Source: Adineta ricciae (lineage: Eukaryota > Rotifera > Eurotatoria > Adinetida > Adinetidae). Taken from it: 64,000 bases of DNA. The stretch covers positions 1 through 64,000 of the forward strand of contig CAJNOJ010000151.1 of assembly GCA_905250025.1 (NCBI GenBank). The letters are read 5' to 3'. The notes beneath the pieces are model-generated. The model did no database searches. It saw only the letters and a list, made by a program, of their open reading frames with translations, and was not told where the DNA came from. The position numbers and the translations under genes are program-made. This document shows, one piece after another, positions 1 through 12,800 of this stretch; the first letter of the stretch is position 1, and each line of letters opens with the position of its first letter.

Positions 1-2984
1 AAGAACTTTATGCACGAATCTTTGATATTGGACGTGAAGAACATGATATGCTTGACTCATCTGCGATTAGTGATATTGATGGAGAAAAACGCTCAGCATC
101 CGATGAATGTCCATGTATACGATTTCCCATGGATAAGGGAATAGCTGGTTATGTCGCAACAACAGGAAAAACACTGAATATTCTTGATGCTTATAGTGAT
201 AGTCGATTTAATCGGTAAGAACTTATTCTTCATTGATTGGAATATTCATTTGTCGTTTTCTTCTGTAGAGATATTGATCAGAAAACAGGTTATAAAACAA
301 AGACACTCTTATGTATGCCAATTATGATTCAAGGAAGTGTAATTGGTGTTGTTCAGATGATCAATAAGAAAAATGGGCATTTTACTAAAAGTGATGAAGA
401 ATCATTTGAAACCTTCGCTGTTTACTGTGGGCTTGGTAAATACCTCGACTAACAATCTGCTTTTTTTTCCTAACAGTACTTTTGCTCTCCATTAAGCTCT
501 TCATCATGCATCACTTTATGACCGTATTCGTCGCTCTGAACAAAAGTGTAAAGTATCACTTGAAGTTTTATCGTATCACGCCTCATGTACTGATGAAGAA
601 TACGAACGGATGAGAGCATGTCCACTTCCAGACAACATTCCAAATCTCGAACGATTCGAATACTCACCGTGGGATGTCTCGAATGAACTCAAACCCACAT
701 ATGTTCTTTATATGTTTCTCGATCTTGCTAATCTTGATCCATTATACGCCAATCGGTAAGATTTGAAATTAACCAATAAGTCTACTCTTCATTTCTGATT
801 TAGATTCGATATGGAATGTTTAATGAGATTTATATTGACTGTACGAAAAAATTATCGAAACGTCCCGTATCATAATTGGTCCCATGCATTCAGTGTAGCA
901 CATTCAATATATACTGTGATAAAACAAACAAAAAATGGATTTTCACCAAATGATGTAGTATCAAAATTGTTGGACTTCGATCGAATGACGAAACTTTTGG
1001 TTTTTTTTAGTGTATTGCGCTGTTTGTTGCCTGTCTGTGTCATGATCTCGATCACCGTGGTAAAACGAATGCATTCATGGTGAAAAGTGCTTCAGCTCTT
1101 GCTTCAATCTATTCAACATCAACTATGGAACGACATCATTTCAATCAGACTGTTACTATCCTTCAGGTGAGAGTGAACACTTCTTCTTAATTGAAATAAA
1201 TGTAGTCTGAATTTAGAGTGAAAATTTAAACATTTTTAAACATTATTCTTCGAAAGAATATCGACAAATGTTAGATGAAATTCGTCATTGTATATTGGCA
1301 ACTGATCTAGCCTTGTTCTTTGATAATCGTCCGAAACTTGAACGTATCGTCGACACGACGGATTTCACTTGGCGGAATCGAGAGCATTTGTAAGTGAAAA
1401 AGACTGAATTTTCAGCTATTTTCTTATGTCTTGCTCTAAAAAACATCAATAACAAAAATTTATAATTTGATTTACGAAATTTGCCGCAATAATCCCTATT
1501 TTAATCATTTATTTTCATCCTTTGTTGTTGGTTGTCCTTGTGTGGTGATAGTGCCTGTTTTCTTTCTTGATATTGGCCTTTTTAATACGTGTGTGTTCGT
1601 ATGCACAAAATTGACACATAGTTAGCACAGATTGACACTGCGGAATGATAACATAAACAAACTGATCTTTTAATTATTAATTTCACACATGTTTTTCGAT
1701 TGATTTCTAATTCACAAATTCTTTTCTCTATAGGCAACGAATGATGGCGCTCAGCATGACCGCTGCGGATTTGAGTTCTGCATTTAAACAATGGGACGTG
1801 CAGCGGTCGAATGTGAGCATCATCATGGAAGAATTCTATCAGCAGGTGATTGAACATTCCTTCCCATTTTTCCGCTCCAGTCTATCCTCTGTCTCTCTCT
1901 TTCTGTATGTCCATATTTTACAAGAAAGCAGCACTTACTTGTATAGATGAACAGAGTTTGTGTTAGTTTGTCCAGCGCACTATCACTACCGAATACGATC
2001 CTAAGCAACATTGGATGGGGAAAAAAAGGGAAATGCGGTCAAATTGATTCGCGTTTGTCATGTTCGATTGTTTGTATTTATTGTGTATTTTGTACTTTTT
2101 CCAGTCGTCGATTACAATCCATAGCAATGACATCGGCCGATCTATGTGCTATGTATAAGCCGTGGCAAGTTCAACAAGAAATTGTCAGCACAATAATGGA
2201 CGAGTTTTGGGAAGAGGTGTGCCTTTGTTTTTCTCACTATCCATGTATATGTAATTGCTGCTTTCTTCTCCTTCATAGAAAGAGAGATCTTATGCATTGA
2301 TATCTTTGCTTTTTCCGTTTTCATTTTAAGCATAAATGAAATTCATTTTTCATACAGGGTGATGAAGAGAAACGACAAGGTCTGCAACCGCAATCATTAA
2401 TGGATCGATCACTTGCTCATGAGTTACCCAAAAATCAGGTAAATCTCTTGTTTCATCGAAAGTTCTCGTTACATTCCACAAGGAGAAAAAGATCAAATAT
2501 AGTCGTGTTTATCTTGGGACTAGCAGTGATAGAATAATTTGACTCTCATCAAGTTTGTGACAAGGGATTTCAAGAAAGAATGACAAACTTTAATAATCAG
2601 ATTAAGACTTTTGCTATTCCATTGAGATATTTTCGCTTTTTGTTTCCTTTCTTCATTAATATCTAATCATTTTAATCTTCTTTTAGGTGAATTTTATTAA
2701 AAGTATTTGTCTCCCATGCTATTCACTAATGGCACGTATTTTGCCCGAAACAACGCCAATGCTCAACGGAGCGAAGTAAATTCAACGTCATAACATCGTC
2801 CTTTCATTAGTTTCAATGTTATTTGTCTTTTTGTAGAAGTAATCTTCAACGATGGCAAGAATTAGCAGATGAAGCTTTACAAAAAACTCAAACGAATCGA
2901 ATTGCTACGACATCAACGGATGATATGTCCAAATCTTCTCTAATTTCTCCAGCTAATAAAAACGGTCAGCCAGCATCATCGTGA
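1..2984 (+). CDS. GAF-domain 3',5'-cyclic nucleotide phosphodiesterase, PDE5/PDE11 type (5' end outside window)
   Basis: It hydrolyses cGMP and/or cAMP in the cytosol. Exons by splice sites and phase: <1-214, 269-435, 497-755, 804-957, 1011-1166, 1217-1389, then either 1734-1845 or 2105-2216, then 2358-2438, 2687-2775, 2837-2984. The first two exons encode the end of a GAF domain with the NK..F...DE signature intact ([13 protein letters not shown]). The catalytic domain shows YHNWSHAF and HDLDHRG (metal-binding His and Asp), HHFNQTV, the late metal-ligand Asp in MT.ADL, and the invariant Gln before VNFIKSI. The spacing and the C-terminal SIC.P.Y and W.EL motifs are closest to what I know of PDE11 and PDE5; I cannot choose between them. 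The gene converges on the - strand gene ending at 3828. Its last exon lies inside a 151-bp assembly duplication, but the stop at 2982-2984 precedes the join. Confidence 0.93.
1734..1845 (+). other. Mutually exclusive PDE exon, version 1
   Basis: A 112-nt exon, entered in phase 2 and left in phase 0. It encodes the metal-ligand segment [16 protein letters not shown] and ends EEFYQQ. It lacks the KPW motif usual in PDEs at this point (KQW instead). Acceptor is tatag/gcaacg, donor cag/gtgatt. Confidence 0.8.
2105..2216 (+). other. Mutually exclusive PDE exon, version 2
   Basis: Also 112 nt with the same entry and exit phases as the exon at 1734-1845. It encodes [16 protein letters not shown] and ends DEFWEE, the more canonical version (KPW present). 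By eye 16 of 37 aligned residues are identical between the two. Splicing both in together shifts the frame and reaches TAA after 18 codons, so only one can be used per functional mRNA. Confidence 0.8.
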
Positions 2985-3258
2985 TATGCTTTTCGTTTGT
3001 TTTTCTCAATCGGCTTTTTTTTGCTACAAAAGAAATGAAATATTTTGAAAAAAAAATGATGTTTGTGTGTATTTTATTCTTTTGTTGTTTTTGTGTTTAT
3101 TTTCTTNATAAAAACGGTCACCCAGCATCATCGTGATATGCTTTTCGTTTGTTTTTCTCAATCGGCTTTTTTTTGCTACAAAAGAAATGAAATATTTTGA
3201 AAAAAAAATGATGTTTGTGTGTATTTTATTCTTTTGTTGTTTTTGTGTTTATTTTCTT
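2956..3258. repeat. 151-bp direct duplication around an N (assembly join)
   Basis: Bases 2956-3106 and 3108-3258 are the same sequence with one difference (g at 2969, c at 3121), separated only by the N at 3107. The copy includes the end of the PDE coding sequence and the start of its 3' UTR. This is what two overlapping contig ends joined without merging look like, so I do not take it as a biological repeat. Confidence 0.85.
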
Positions 3259-3827
3259 CCTTATTTTTTTTTCTTCTTCTTTTCATTTCGGTTTTTCTTT
3301 TTCTTTTTCTTTTCTTTTTTATATACACAAAACAATGATGATCTTAATATTTCTAACTGCATCATTCTCCAAAAATGAACGTTTTCTTTTATTTTTCACA
3401 TAGAGACAAATGACAATAACGATACATCTTTGTTTTTATGAAAAAACACACAAACGCAAATGACTAAATACATATTATGTATAGAGAGAGAGAGACAAGC
3501 GGACAATAAACGATGAGAAATATAAGATAGAGAAAAGGGACAATGTTTTGTTTTTCTTTTCATCCAAGAATTACTGATATGATAATAACAACAACAAAAA
3601 CAAAACAAACAATGTTGTCTAGTAGAAATTTGCTTCTTTTCTGTAAATATGTCAATATATGCGTATGTGTGTAGTAGAGAAAAAAGAGAGATATGTAATC
3701 GTGCGGAATTGGTCAGCGCGCGAAACGAGATATGATGCTTAAAACATCAAACAAACAAGAAAAAGAGAAAGTTTAGAGAAAAAGAGAAAAAAAAACAAAA
3801 CAAATAAATGAATGAATGAATGAATGT
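2985..3827. other. Intergenic/3' UTR region between convergent genes
   Basis: No coding exon seen. The stretch is T-rich then A-rich, with runs of tttttc and gaga and an aataaa at 3505-3510 that could serve the PDE transcript. It contains the N join at 3107. Short ORFs here are low-complexity and not credible. Confidence 0.6.
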
Positions 3828-6800
3828 TCAGGATGATTGAGGTTCATCATTATCATCTGTATTTCGTGCTGATGGAGGTGTTCGGAGATCTACAAGACCT
3901 TTTTCACGGATTACTTTCAAGGCAGCTTGTTCAGCAGCACGAACAACATCTTCACTATGATCAACTAAGGATATGATATTCACACCATCCCATTGAACAC
4001 CACATGAATTGAGTAATTCATGAACCTAAACAAATAAATCATATCTCAAAATAATTCATTGAACAAAACTCTACCGAGATGAATGAATGTGCGTTTTCCG
4101 AGTATCTTTCAGTTCGCAAACTCATTCAAAAAAGTATCTTTCTATCTGTCAATTCTGAGTAGGAACTTGTCATTATATAGAATGGATTACAATCCTTTTA
4201 GCAGAGGAGACGACAACGTCATACTAAGTTTTCCTTATTAGATAATTGAAAGAAAACGACGTGACATGCACATTTGCGAAATAGGTCCTAATGCAAGGGA
4301 CGAAAACTTACATCACTGTCTGTAACAGGTATTTCTTGTGTTCCACCTGCTGTTGTTTCCAATAACATTCGTACATCAAAACCAGCCGCTTGTTCATCGT
4401 AATGAATAGCTGGATGTTTGCCACGATAAAAGAGAATTCGAGCACGTTCATTTGCTTCTCGCCAACTCAAACCACGACCCACACGGTGTGATGATGTACT
4501 ACTATTCAATGTTCGATCACCATTGATAGATGTTGATAAATAGTGTCCGGAGTCATCATGACCATATTTCGATGGACCAAATGCACCAGCACGTGGTGGC
4601 AATGAGACGTACATTTCTTTAATAACTAAAGCTAAAAGGAATAACAAGAAAAAAGATTAGTTCCATTTAGAAAATTTCTTTCAAAAACTTACGTTTTCCA
4701 TCTAGTCGATCTCTCATTAATGTTTGTACTTCAGGTTTGTCAAGATCATCGAATTGGTTAGTTGCATGTGCTTGTTCGATGACGTCGACAATTTGTTCAA
4801 TTAATTTTTCATGATTATGTTTGAAATCTTTCTTCAATTTATCTTTCACATCATTATAATCCTTAAATTGACCTGTTTTTTGACCTTCCACGCAATGAAA
4901 TGCCTTATTCACATAATTTTCAATTTGATGTTCAGTGTATAAAGTCTTATTATAATCCAACAATAAACCTGTAATCGATGCGACGATCTTCTTTCGATTG
5001 TTTTTCAAATTCTGTCGAGCACGATCGGTTATCAATGATGAGACACGTCGTTTTCCATTGGCGGCGATAATATTGACTGATGTAACATCCTGTTGAACGG
5101 CATTCGGTGATTGTGGTAATAGTAATAATCCATCCTTTTGTGCTTGTTTGATTAATTCAACCGCTCGATCACATAGATCGTGTGCTTTAGAAAATTCTCG
5201 TCGTAATTGAGAGTTGAGTTCATCCCATGAATAGATTAGATTCAGGGAGAGAAGGTCTATTGCGCGCGTGAGGATTTTATTTAATTCCTTGTTTTGCTTC
5301 TTTGTGATTTTCTTTTCTTTCAATTCATTGTCGATTAGATATTGATTGAGCCATGATAATTGATTGGATTTCAATAAGTTTTGTTCTTCATTGGTTAGTA
5401 AACTCACTCGATTCATCGATGGATTGTAAAGATTAGCTGTTTGAGTTATGTTCGAATCGAGAATGTCGAGATTGGTCTTCTCATTCATTTGTGTTATATC
5501 ACAATGATCGAATGTATCACGAATGATGTCAACTGTTGGATCAACAAGATAGAATGTTTGTTTGTATTCCGATTTTAGATCATTACGAATCTGTTCGTAG
5601 GAGAGAATTTTCGGTTGAGTAACAAGTGTTAAAGTTTTTCGAATGATCTTTTCGACTTCTTTTGTATGTTCGGGAAATTGTCGAATAGGCGGTTGACTTG
5701 ATTGAATGTGATCACGAAGAATTGTACCTAGTTCATTTCGATGGGTATTCAATTGTACACGGCGACGATCATCGAGTAATCCACTGCTGACTGCTGTAGT
5801 TGTTGGTGTTGATGGCGTTTTGGATTTCGATGACTTCGAACGGCCACAAGTTAAACAAGAATGGTTTGTTGATGATTGTTCTTTTGTTATATGTGACTTT
5901 TCTCTAGAATGAACGAAGAACGAGAGGAAAAATGAGAATGTATTCTATTATTTATAACATACTCTGTTATGTCTTTGTTAAAATGCGCAACGGTGTCAAA
6001 TGTTTGTTTAGCCGGAAGACGTACCATCTATGAAAATGAATAATTCATAAAACGAATTAAAAAATCATTGATCATCACTTACATCACGAATAGCTAAGGG
6101 AAATTCAGGTTTATCGAGATTATCCAAACCTTCTTTTTCGATTGTGCAATAAAGTGATCGAACGACAGGATCAACAATGAACGCGTCATTTTTGTGTTCA
6201 ACGATTAGTTTTTGTTTCAATTCAGGATACGTTGTGACTTTCTTATCTTTGATCAAATCGATTGCGTGTGTGAGAATCTTATTGAGAGATTTCTGATCTT
6301 TCTTCGCATCAAAATCTTCGATCGATTTCGAGATTTCACCTTCTAAGCATTTCTTCAAATCGTTTTGTCGAAAGATTAGTTTCGAACGTAAATCATCGTT
6401 GATACTGATTTTACGAGTAAAGTCATGTCGAGAGAAACTGTTTTCACGCTTAGGTGATGTAGTCGTCTTTTCGACTTGAATGTCAGGTACTGTTGATGAT
6501 TTGGTTGTTATACTAGCGATAGTATCACTACCTAAACCTGAAGTAACGGACGGATGTTGGTTTAGAGTTTCGACGGTTTGGTTTGTACCGAATGTTGACG
6601 ATGGATGAAGATGAGATGAAATAATTGCTTCAAGGCCGCTATCCGAACGAGATTGAGTTGCTATTGATGCTTCATGTTTCAATGAAGACACATAGGAATC
6701 ACTTTTTGGTGGACCTGATAAATCCAGTTCAGGAATATTATATGCAGGTGCTTTGATTTCGAGTGCTGAATGTTTCTTTGATTCGCTATGAGATTCCTGG

Positions 6801-9800
6801 AAAAGAGAACAAAAGAATGTTTTTAATATTAATAGAAATCGATTGTTTCTCTTCCTTCCTTAGATTGGCAATGAATATAAATTAAACTATTCTCTCGAGC
6901 TAAACAGAAATCTTTGTTCGTTCATGTTAATATTTTGATCCAATTTTAACAAGGAAATCAGTCTTAAGCTGAATGAAACTAGTCTATTATTTTTTCTGAT
7001 CGTGATCGACATATTTCTCGAGGTATCAAGCTTCTTTGTCCTCCATTAGTAAAATGCTTTTATCGTTGAAAATCAAAAGAAGTCCTTCAGTCGAGCGGAA
7101 ATCGAAAAATTCAAGGTTACTTGTGTATTCGATGAAACCTACCATGTTTCTTTTATTTTCTCGACTCAGTATACACTTCAGAAGGTAATTACAATTCGAA
7201 CCTAATTAGAATAAAACTTCAACGTACTTTGAGTTCTTCGACAGGTTTCTTTTCCACGGTTGATTTTGCAACGGATGATTCAGTCTTGGTTTCTTCAATT
7301 GGTTCTTTTTCAATAGGTGAAGTAACCAATATTTCTTCCACGGGTTGAGCTTGAGCGATAGGTGCCGGACTAGGGGGTCGATCGACAATCGATTCTTCAA
7401 CATGCTTCTCAACAACTGTCGGTGGAGGAGTCGGTGATCGCATTGTTGATGTTGTTACTTCTTCTTGAACTTGTTCAATCGCAACCGGCACTTCAGTTGT
7501 GTGTTGTTCTTCTACTTTTGTTTCAATGACTGGAGTAATAGTAGTTTCTTGTTGTACATTTACTTCATTCACTGGTGTTGGTACAACTGCTTCAGGGCTC
7601 GTTTTGACTTCAGATGCAACTTTCTTTTCTTCTTTAACAACCGGTTTTTTAGGTGCTTTGCGTTTCTTTTCATGAGTATGAAGAGTTGGTAGATGAACGG
7701 GCTCCGTTGCAGGTAAAGTTAAATCTATCGGTGGAAGATCCGTGCTTGGTGCATGCAATGAACCTTTCGTTTTTAATGTCGAGGAAATATTTGATGATGG
7801 AACCCGCATATCAACTTCTGGAAGATCAGATTTGGGTGGTGTAAGCGGCTTGCTCTTTTCTTTTGGCGCAGGAAGCGTTTTGGTCTTTTGAGCATTCGAT
7901 TTATTGCCAAAACATGAGCAAAGTGCAAGCGTAGAAGATTTCTTTTTGGTTTCGGTTTTTGTTTCAATGACTTCTTTTTCTGCAGTCTTGATGGGTAGAG
8001 TGGAAACTTCGATAGCTGGCACGATCTTTGATGCAGCTGATGGTACATCGTCGTCAAATGACGGTGGAGAAACTGCAGCGTTTTTTGAAACAACTTCCAC
8101 GGGTTCTTCCGCAGGCAATTCGAAAGTAAAATCGGGGAGTTTCGGTGGAGTTTCGACTTGTTCAATTGTTTGTTTCTGAAGATCAAAAACATAGAATTCA
8201 GGATAAGGCTCCTCTATACGAAGGTTACTTACCTCAACGATAACGGGTAGTTCGGGAGGTGCCACAAATTGAGTATCAGTAATGGAATATTTTTGTTCCG
8301 TTGATAGTAATTCCACTTTCGACATGAGATCTGCGTCATTCGAAGCAAATTTTGGTAATTGTGGAATAGGCTGAAGAAAAGAAAGTACCATTCAAAAGGT
8401 GGGCAAATCGTTAACGATAACTTACGGAATCATTTTCATTTGAAGAAACTATCTGATCAGCTTGAATATCTAACGTCTCTTGAACAGGTGATGCTGGTAA
8501 TTGCTCCAGTTGACTTTCTTGTTTGATTTCTGTGATGACAGGAGTTTCAACCGGTTTGACTTCAGTAGCCGATACAGTTTCATTGGATGTGAATTCAAGT
8601 TCAGGTAATTGAACGCTTGGAACTTGCATCAAATTTGTAGTTGAATCAACTGGTTGATCGTCATTTCCAGGCAAGTGTAAATCTGGTATGGGCGGCAAAT
8701 TCACACTTGGAATGGCAAATTCCGATGACGAAGATTTAATCTGTCCAGTAGTCATGTTCACTTCTGGTTTATCATAAATAGGTAATTCGATATCAGGTGT
8801 GGGTAAGTCAACATTTGGTACTCGTAGAGGATCACTGTCCTGTCGATGTGCTGCACGTAGTTCATTGTTGGGTGATAGATCACGTTCTACGGATGGTAAA
8901 TCGAGTGCTGGTGCTTTTGAACTACGATCGCTATGGCGAAAGAGATTGGAAAATAAACCAGGTTTCTTTTCGCCTTTGACTTTTGGTTCTTTAACTTTCT
9001 TCTCTTTGATTTTAGGTTCCTTGACTTTCTTTGTTTTCGATGATTTCGCTGGTAATGTGTAAGAACCTTTAGTACTGGAATCTTTAACTTCAACATTGGG
9101 CATAGTTTCAATAGTTGATTCGATTTTTTGTTCTTTTGAAATCACATCTTCACTTGTTTTTTCAACTTGAACCGTTTTCTCTGTGTGCAAAATCTAAATA
9201 AAATAGGAAAAATACTTTCAAAAAACGAATCAATTTCAACATACTGTTTCTTCTACATTCACTTGAATGTTTTGTTCACTTGGCGTTTCGATTGAACGAG
9301 GTACATCATATGTATCATGTGCAGGTAGTGAATACTCATTTTCAATAATAGTTTGCGGCACCGGCTCGCTGGATGGTAATTGATAATGAGGTTCTTCAGT
9401 CGGTACGATATGTTCAATCGTAGCATCTAGACGATCGTTTAATTTCGGGAGACTCTAGAAGAAAGTCAAAGGAATAAATTCTTTTGTTCATGATTGCCAT
9501 TTAGCTTTCATATTTACTTCACTGCTCTTCTGATAAGTTCGTTCTTGATAATTGTCAATATTAACATTTGATAATTCGATAGCTTCTTGAGTGGGCACTG
9601 GTTGCGATGAGGACTCAATATTTGCTGTAGTTTCAATTGTAGTCACTGGTGGTTCATCTTTCTTAACTTCTTCTTCAACTTTCTTTTGTTCGATGGGTGC
9701 TTTAACAGTTTCGGATTTGGATTCTTTCTTCTTCTTTTCAGCTGCTTTAGCACCAAAACATGAAGCGCATAGACCAGCACTTGCTTTTTTCGTTTTGACT

Positions 9801-12800
9801 GGTTTTTCAGCGGATGTGGTTGAAACGATCGGTTCTTTTGATTTCTTGTGTTTCTCTTTTGTGATCGTTAATGTTGGCAATGGTCCTGGTTCCACGAGTT
9901 CAACTTCTGGTAAATCAACAGCTGCACCATGGAGATTCTGTAGCAATATTGGTGTAGTTATCTTCGAAACAGTTGATTCTTCATGTTTGGTGGCATGAAC
10001 AATAGCAGGTGCTAGTTCAGGTTGCACATCGACTGGTTCAATTGTGGGTGCACGTGGTTCCAAATGTGTAGTTACTTTATGTTCACTTTCTTCAGCTTGA
10101 ACATCGACTGGTTCGATAACCGGTGATCGTGGTTGCAAATGAGCACGTGGTTTCTCTTCGGTCTTCTCGGCTTGGACATCAACTGGTTCGATGGTTGGTG
10201 CCCGAGGTTCCAAGTGAACATGTGGCTTTTCTTCGAACGTTTCAATATGACTATGATGTTCGGGTTCAGCTGTTGCTGATCGTGGTTCAAGATGAACGAT
10301 TGACTTTTCTTCCATTGTTGGTGTTTGCAATTCTATATCCGTTGGTGTCATAGCTCTTTCGTACTCGCTACTTGGTTTGGTCTAAATAAGATTACCGAAG
10401 ATGATTAAGAGAATTAACATTAAAAGAAACAAGCATGCATAATAATCGCTTTCATTGACAGATCAGTCTAAACTAATTTATGGATACCCAAGGCAATAGG
10501 AGAAAAAGCAGACGATTACAAACTATTCAAGACGAACACGTTTATGTTGTGTTTGTGTGTATATGTATAAACTAGCTTGAAGGATAAATAAGCAATGGAA
10601 ATCAAAAGGAAATAACCATGCAGAAAAGGTCAACAGATGCAAATCGATTTTTAATGAATTCTTACAATAGGTAGGACAAATTGAGTATCAAAATTCTCTG
10701 GCCTATATGACATATCGAGACCTGGTCGATCTTGAAACGCATCGATATAAATGCGTTTGCCGTCGGGTAAAATCGTATAATCAATTACTGGTCTTTCTTC
10801 GATAGGCGATTTTGTTTGTACAATATTTGTTTCGGTAGTCGCGACAACAGGTGGTGCTATGATTGTCGATTGACCAGTCTGTTCGGTTGAAGCTTTTGCC
10901 TTTTTATTTCCAAAGCATGAAAATAATCCAGTTGATTTTCGTTTTTTTATATAGACCGGCGTCGCTGGTCGATCCTCTCTTTTTGCAATTTTTTCCGAGG
11001 AAAGTCGTCTGGACTCTCTTTTTGTTTCGAGATTTTCTTTCACATCTGGAGCTACGATCGACTTAATGTCACTTGAACGTGAACTTTCCAAATCTGGATC
11101 ATCTGTCAGATTACTTTGACCTGTAGTCTGTAAAAAGCGTTTGGTTTAGTCATGTTTATCTCACACATTGATCTTAATGATCACTAATCGAACGCGAAAG
11201 CAATTGAACTCACCTTATCATATTCATTGGCTTGATCAGATGTTGGTTCATTGATCGTTTCAAATTCATTTTTCACTTTTCCAGCTAAACTTTCATATGT
11301 TGCAGTTGTCATTGAATAACCCGAGTCCGATTGACTGAAATCATTCGTTGATGACTCTTTCATATCACCAGTTGGCACTAATGTTCGTCCAATATCGAAT
11401 TGGAGACTGGAATATTCAGCTTTGTTATTGAGAATGGCATCTGTTAATGAACGAAATTGTTTCTCGCTAAAATCAAGCGTTGGTTCGAATGATTGCTGTA
11501 ATTGATAGATGAAAGGTTCGGATAAATGAAATCTTTCGAAAGTGTTTGTCTCAGCAAGATTAAAATCAGCTAAATATTGACCAGCCCGATTAATGCGTAT
11601 CAAATTCAAGGTTGATTCATCATCTTTTGATAAAGGACGAAATAAATGTCTGATTCGTTCAATTGTATCGGTTGACAGACCAAGTTTAGGATTATCCAGA
11701 TCAAGATATTGATAAGCAATTGCTTCAGCTAGTGTAATTGGCTTGTGTGGTGAAATCTCGGCGAGTGCTTTGACTAATTGTTCTTCATCGTACACAGGTG
11801 TATTTTTCTCCACATCATCAGACATATCGATTTCTTTTGAATGCACTAATGGTTCTTGTTTTTTATGTCCGCTGATTACTAAAATAGAAGCAAAAGAAAT
11901 CCCAGTTTTTTTTGCATATTTTTACAAGAATTCGCTGCTCTCTCGGTCTCGTTTTTCTTTGTTAAATATACGTATGTATATACAAACGAAATCAACACAG
12001 TTGCTATTGATGTCCTATGTTCTGTCAGAGGTAAGGGAGAAAGAGAAGAAGAACAAGAACAAGAAGAAAAAAAAACTGAAAGTAGGTAAGTAACGTAAAG
12101 ACAGTGCGAATCGTCAAATAGTTTGACGTATAGACAGGTAAGAGTAAGTAATCAAACGAACGAACGTACACTCGATCGAAACAAGTGAAGTAATAAATGG
12201 CATCTGAATCAAAAACGCAACCTTCATTGCTTCCACCTTCATATTTACCAATGATGAATTCAAGTGATTCTTACGAAGAAATAACTCCAGCAGTTTCAAG
12301 TAAACCCAAAAAACGAACTCTTCTTCATCGTCTCTTCGGAAACTTACACGCTACACCATTTAATTACACTGACGAACTCAAGCCTTACTCTGTTAATGGA
12401 TGCAATGTCAACAAAACTGGAAGAACAATCTTAACAAAGAAATAAGAACAGAATATATCCATCTATGTATACGACTATTATCTAATCATGATTATATTTG
12501 TACTGTATAATGTACTCGACGTATAGTTATATATATATATATCTACATAAATACATCATATTCTCTCTTCTTTGCGCTGAATATTGACATATATGAGCAT
12601 TAGATTGGGGAATAAGGATCAAGAGGATAGTGTAGCAAAGGACGATTGTTAAGAAGCAATCGAATACCGAAAAAATAATCCTCAAAGATATTCGCATTTG
12701 AATTGAAATTCGACTGAAACTTACTAGTTGGATCAGAATAACGTCCCGGTGATGTCGAACTGCACTTAGACAAAACGTATCGTCGAAATCTCATTGTGTC

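Noticed and set aside
3133-3403. Two Phe-rich + strand ORFs
   Set aside because: Translations of T-rich 3' UTR around the assembly join; no real protein features.
12600-12724. Downstream part of the 12600-12794 - strand ORF as coding
   Set aside because: A consensus donor interrupts it at 12724, the sequence after that has no protein-like features, and it falls in an intron.
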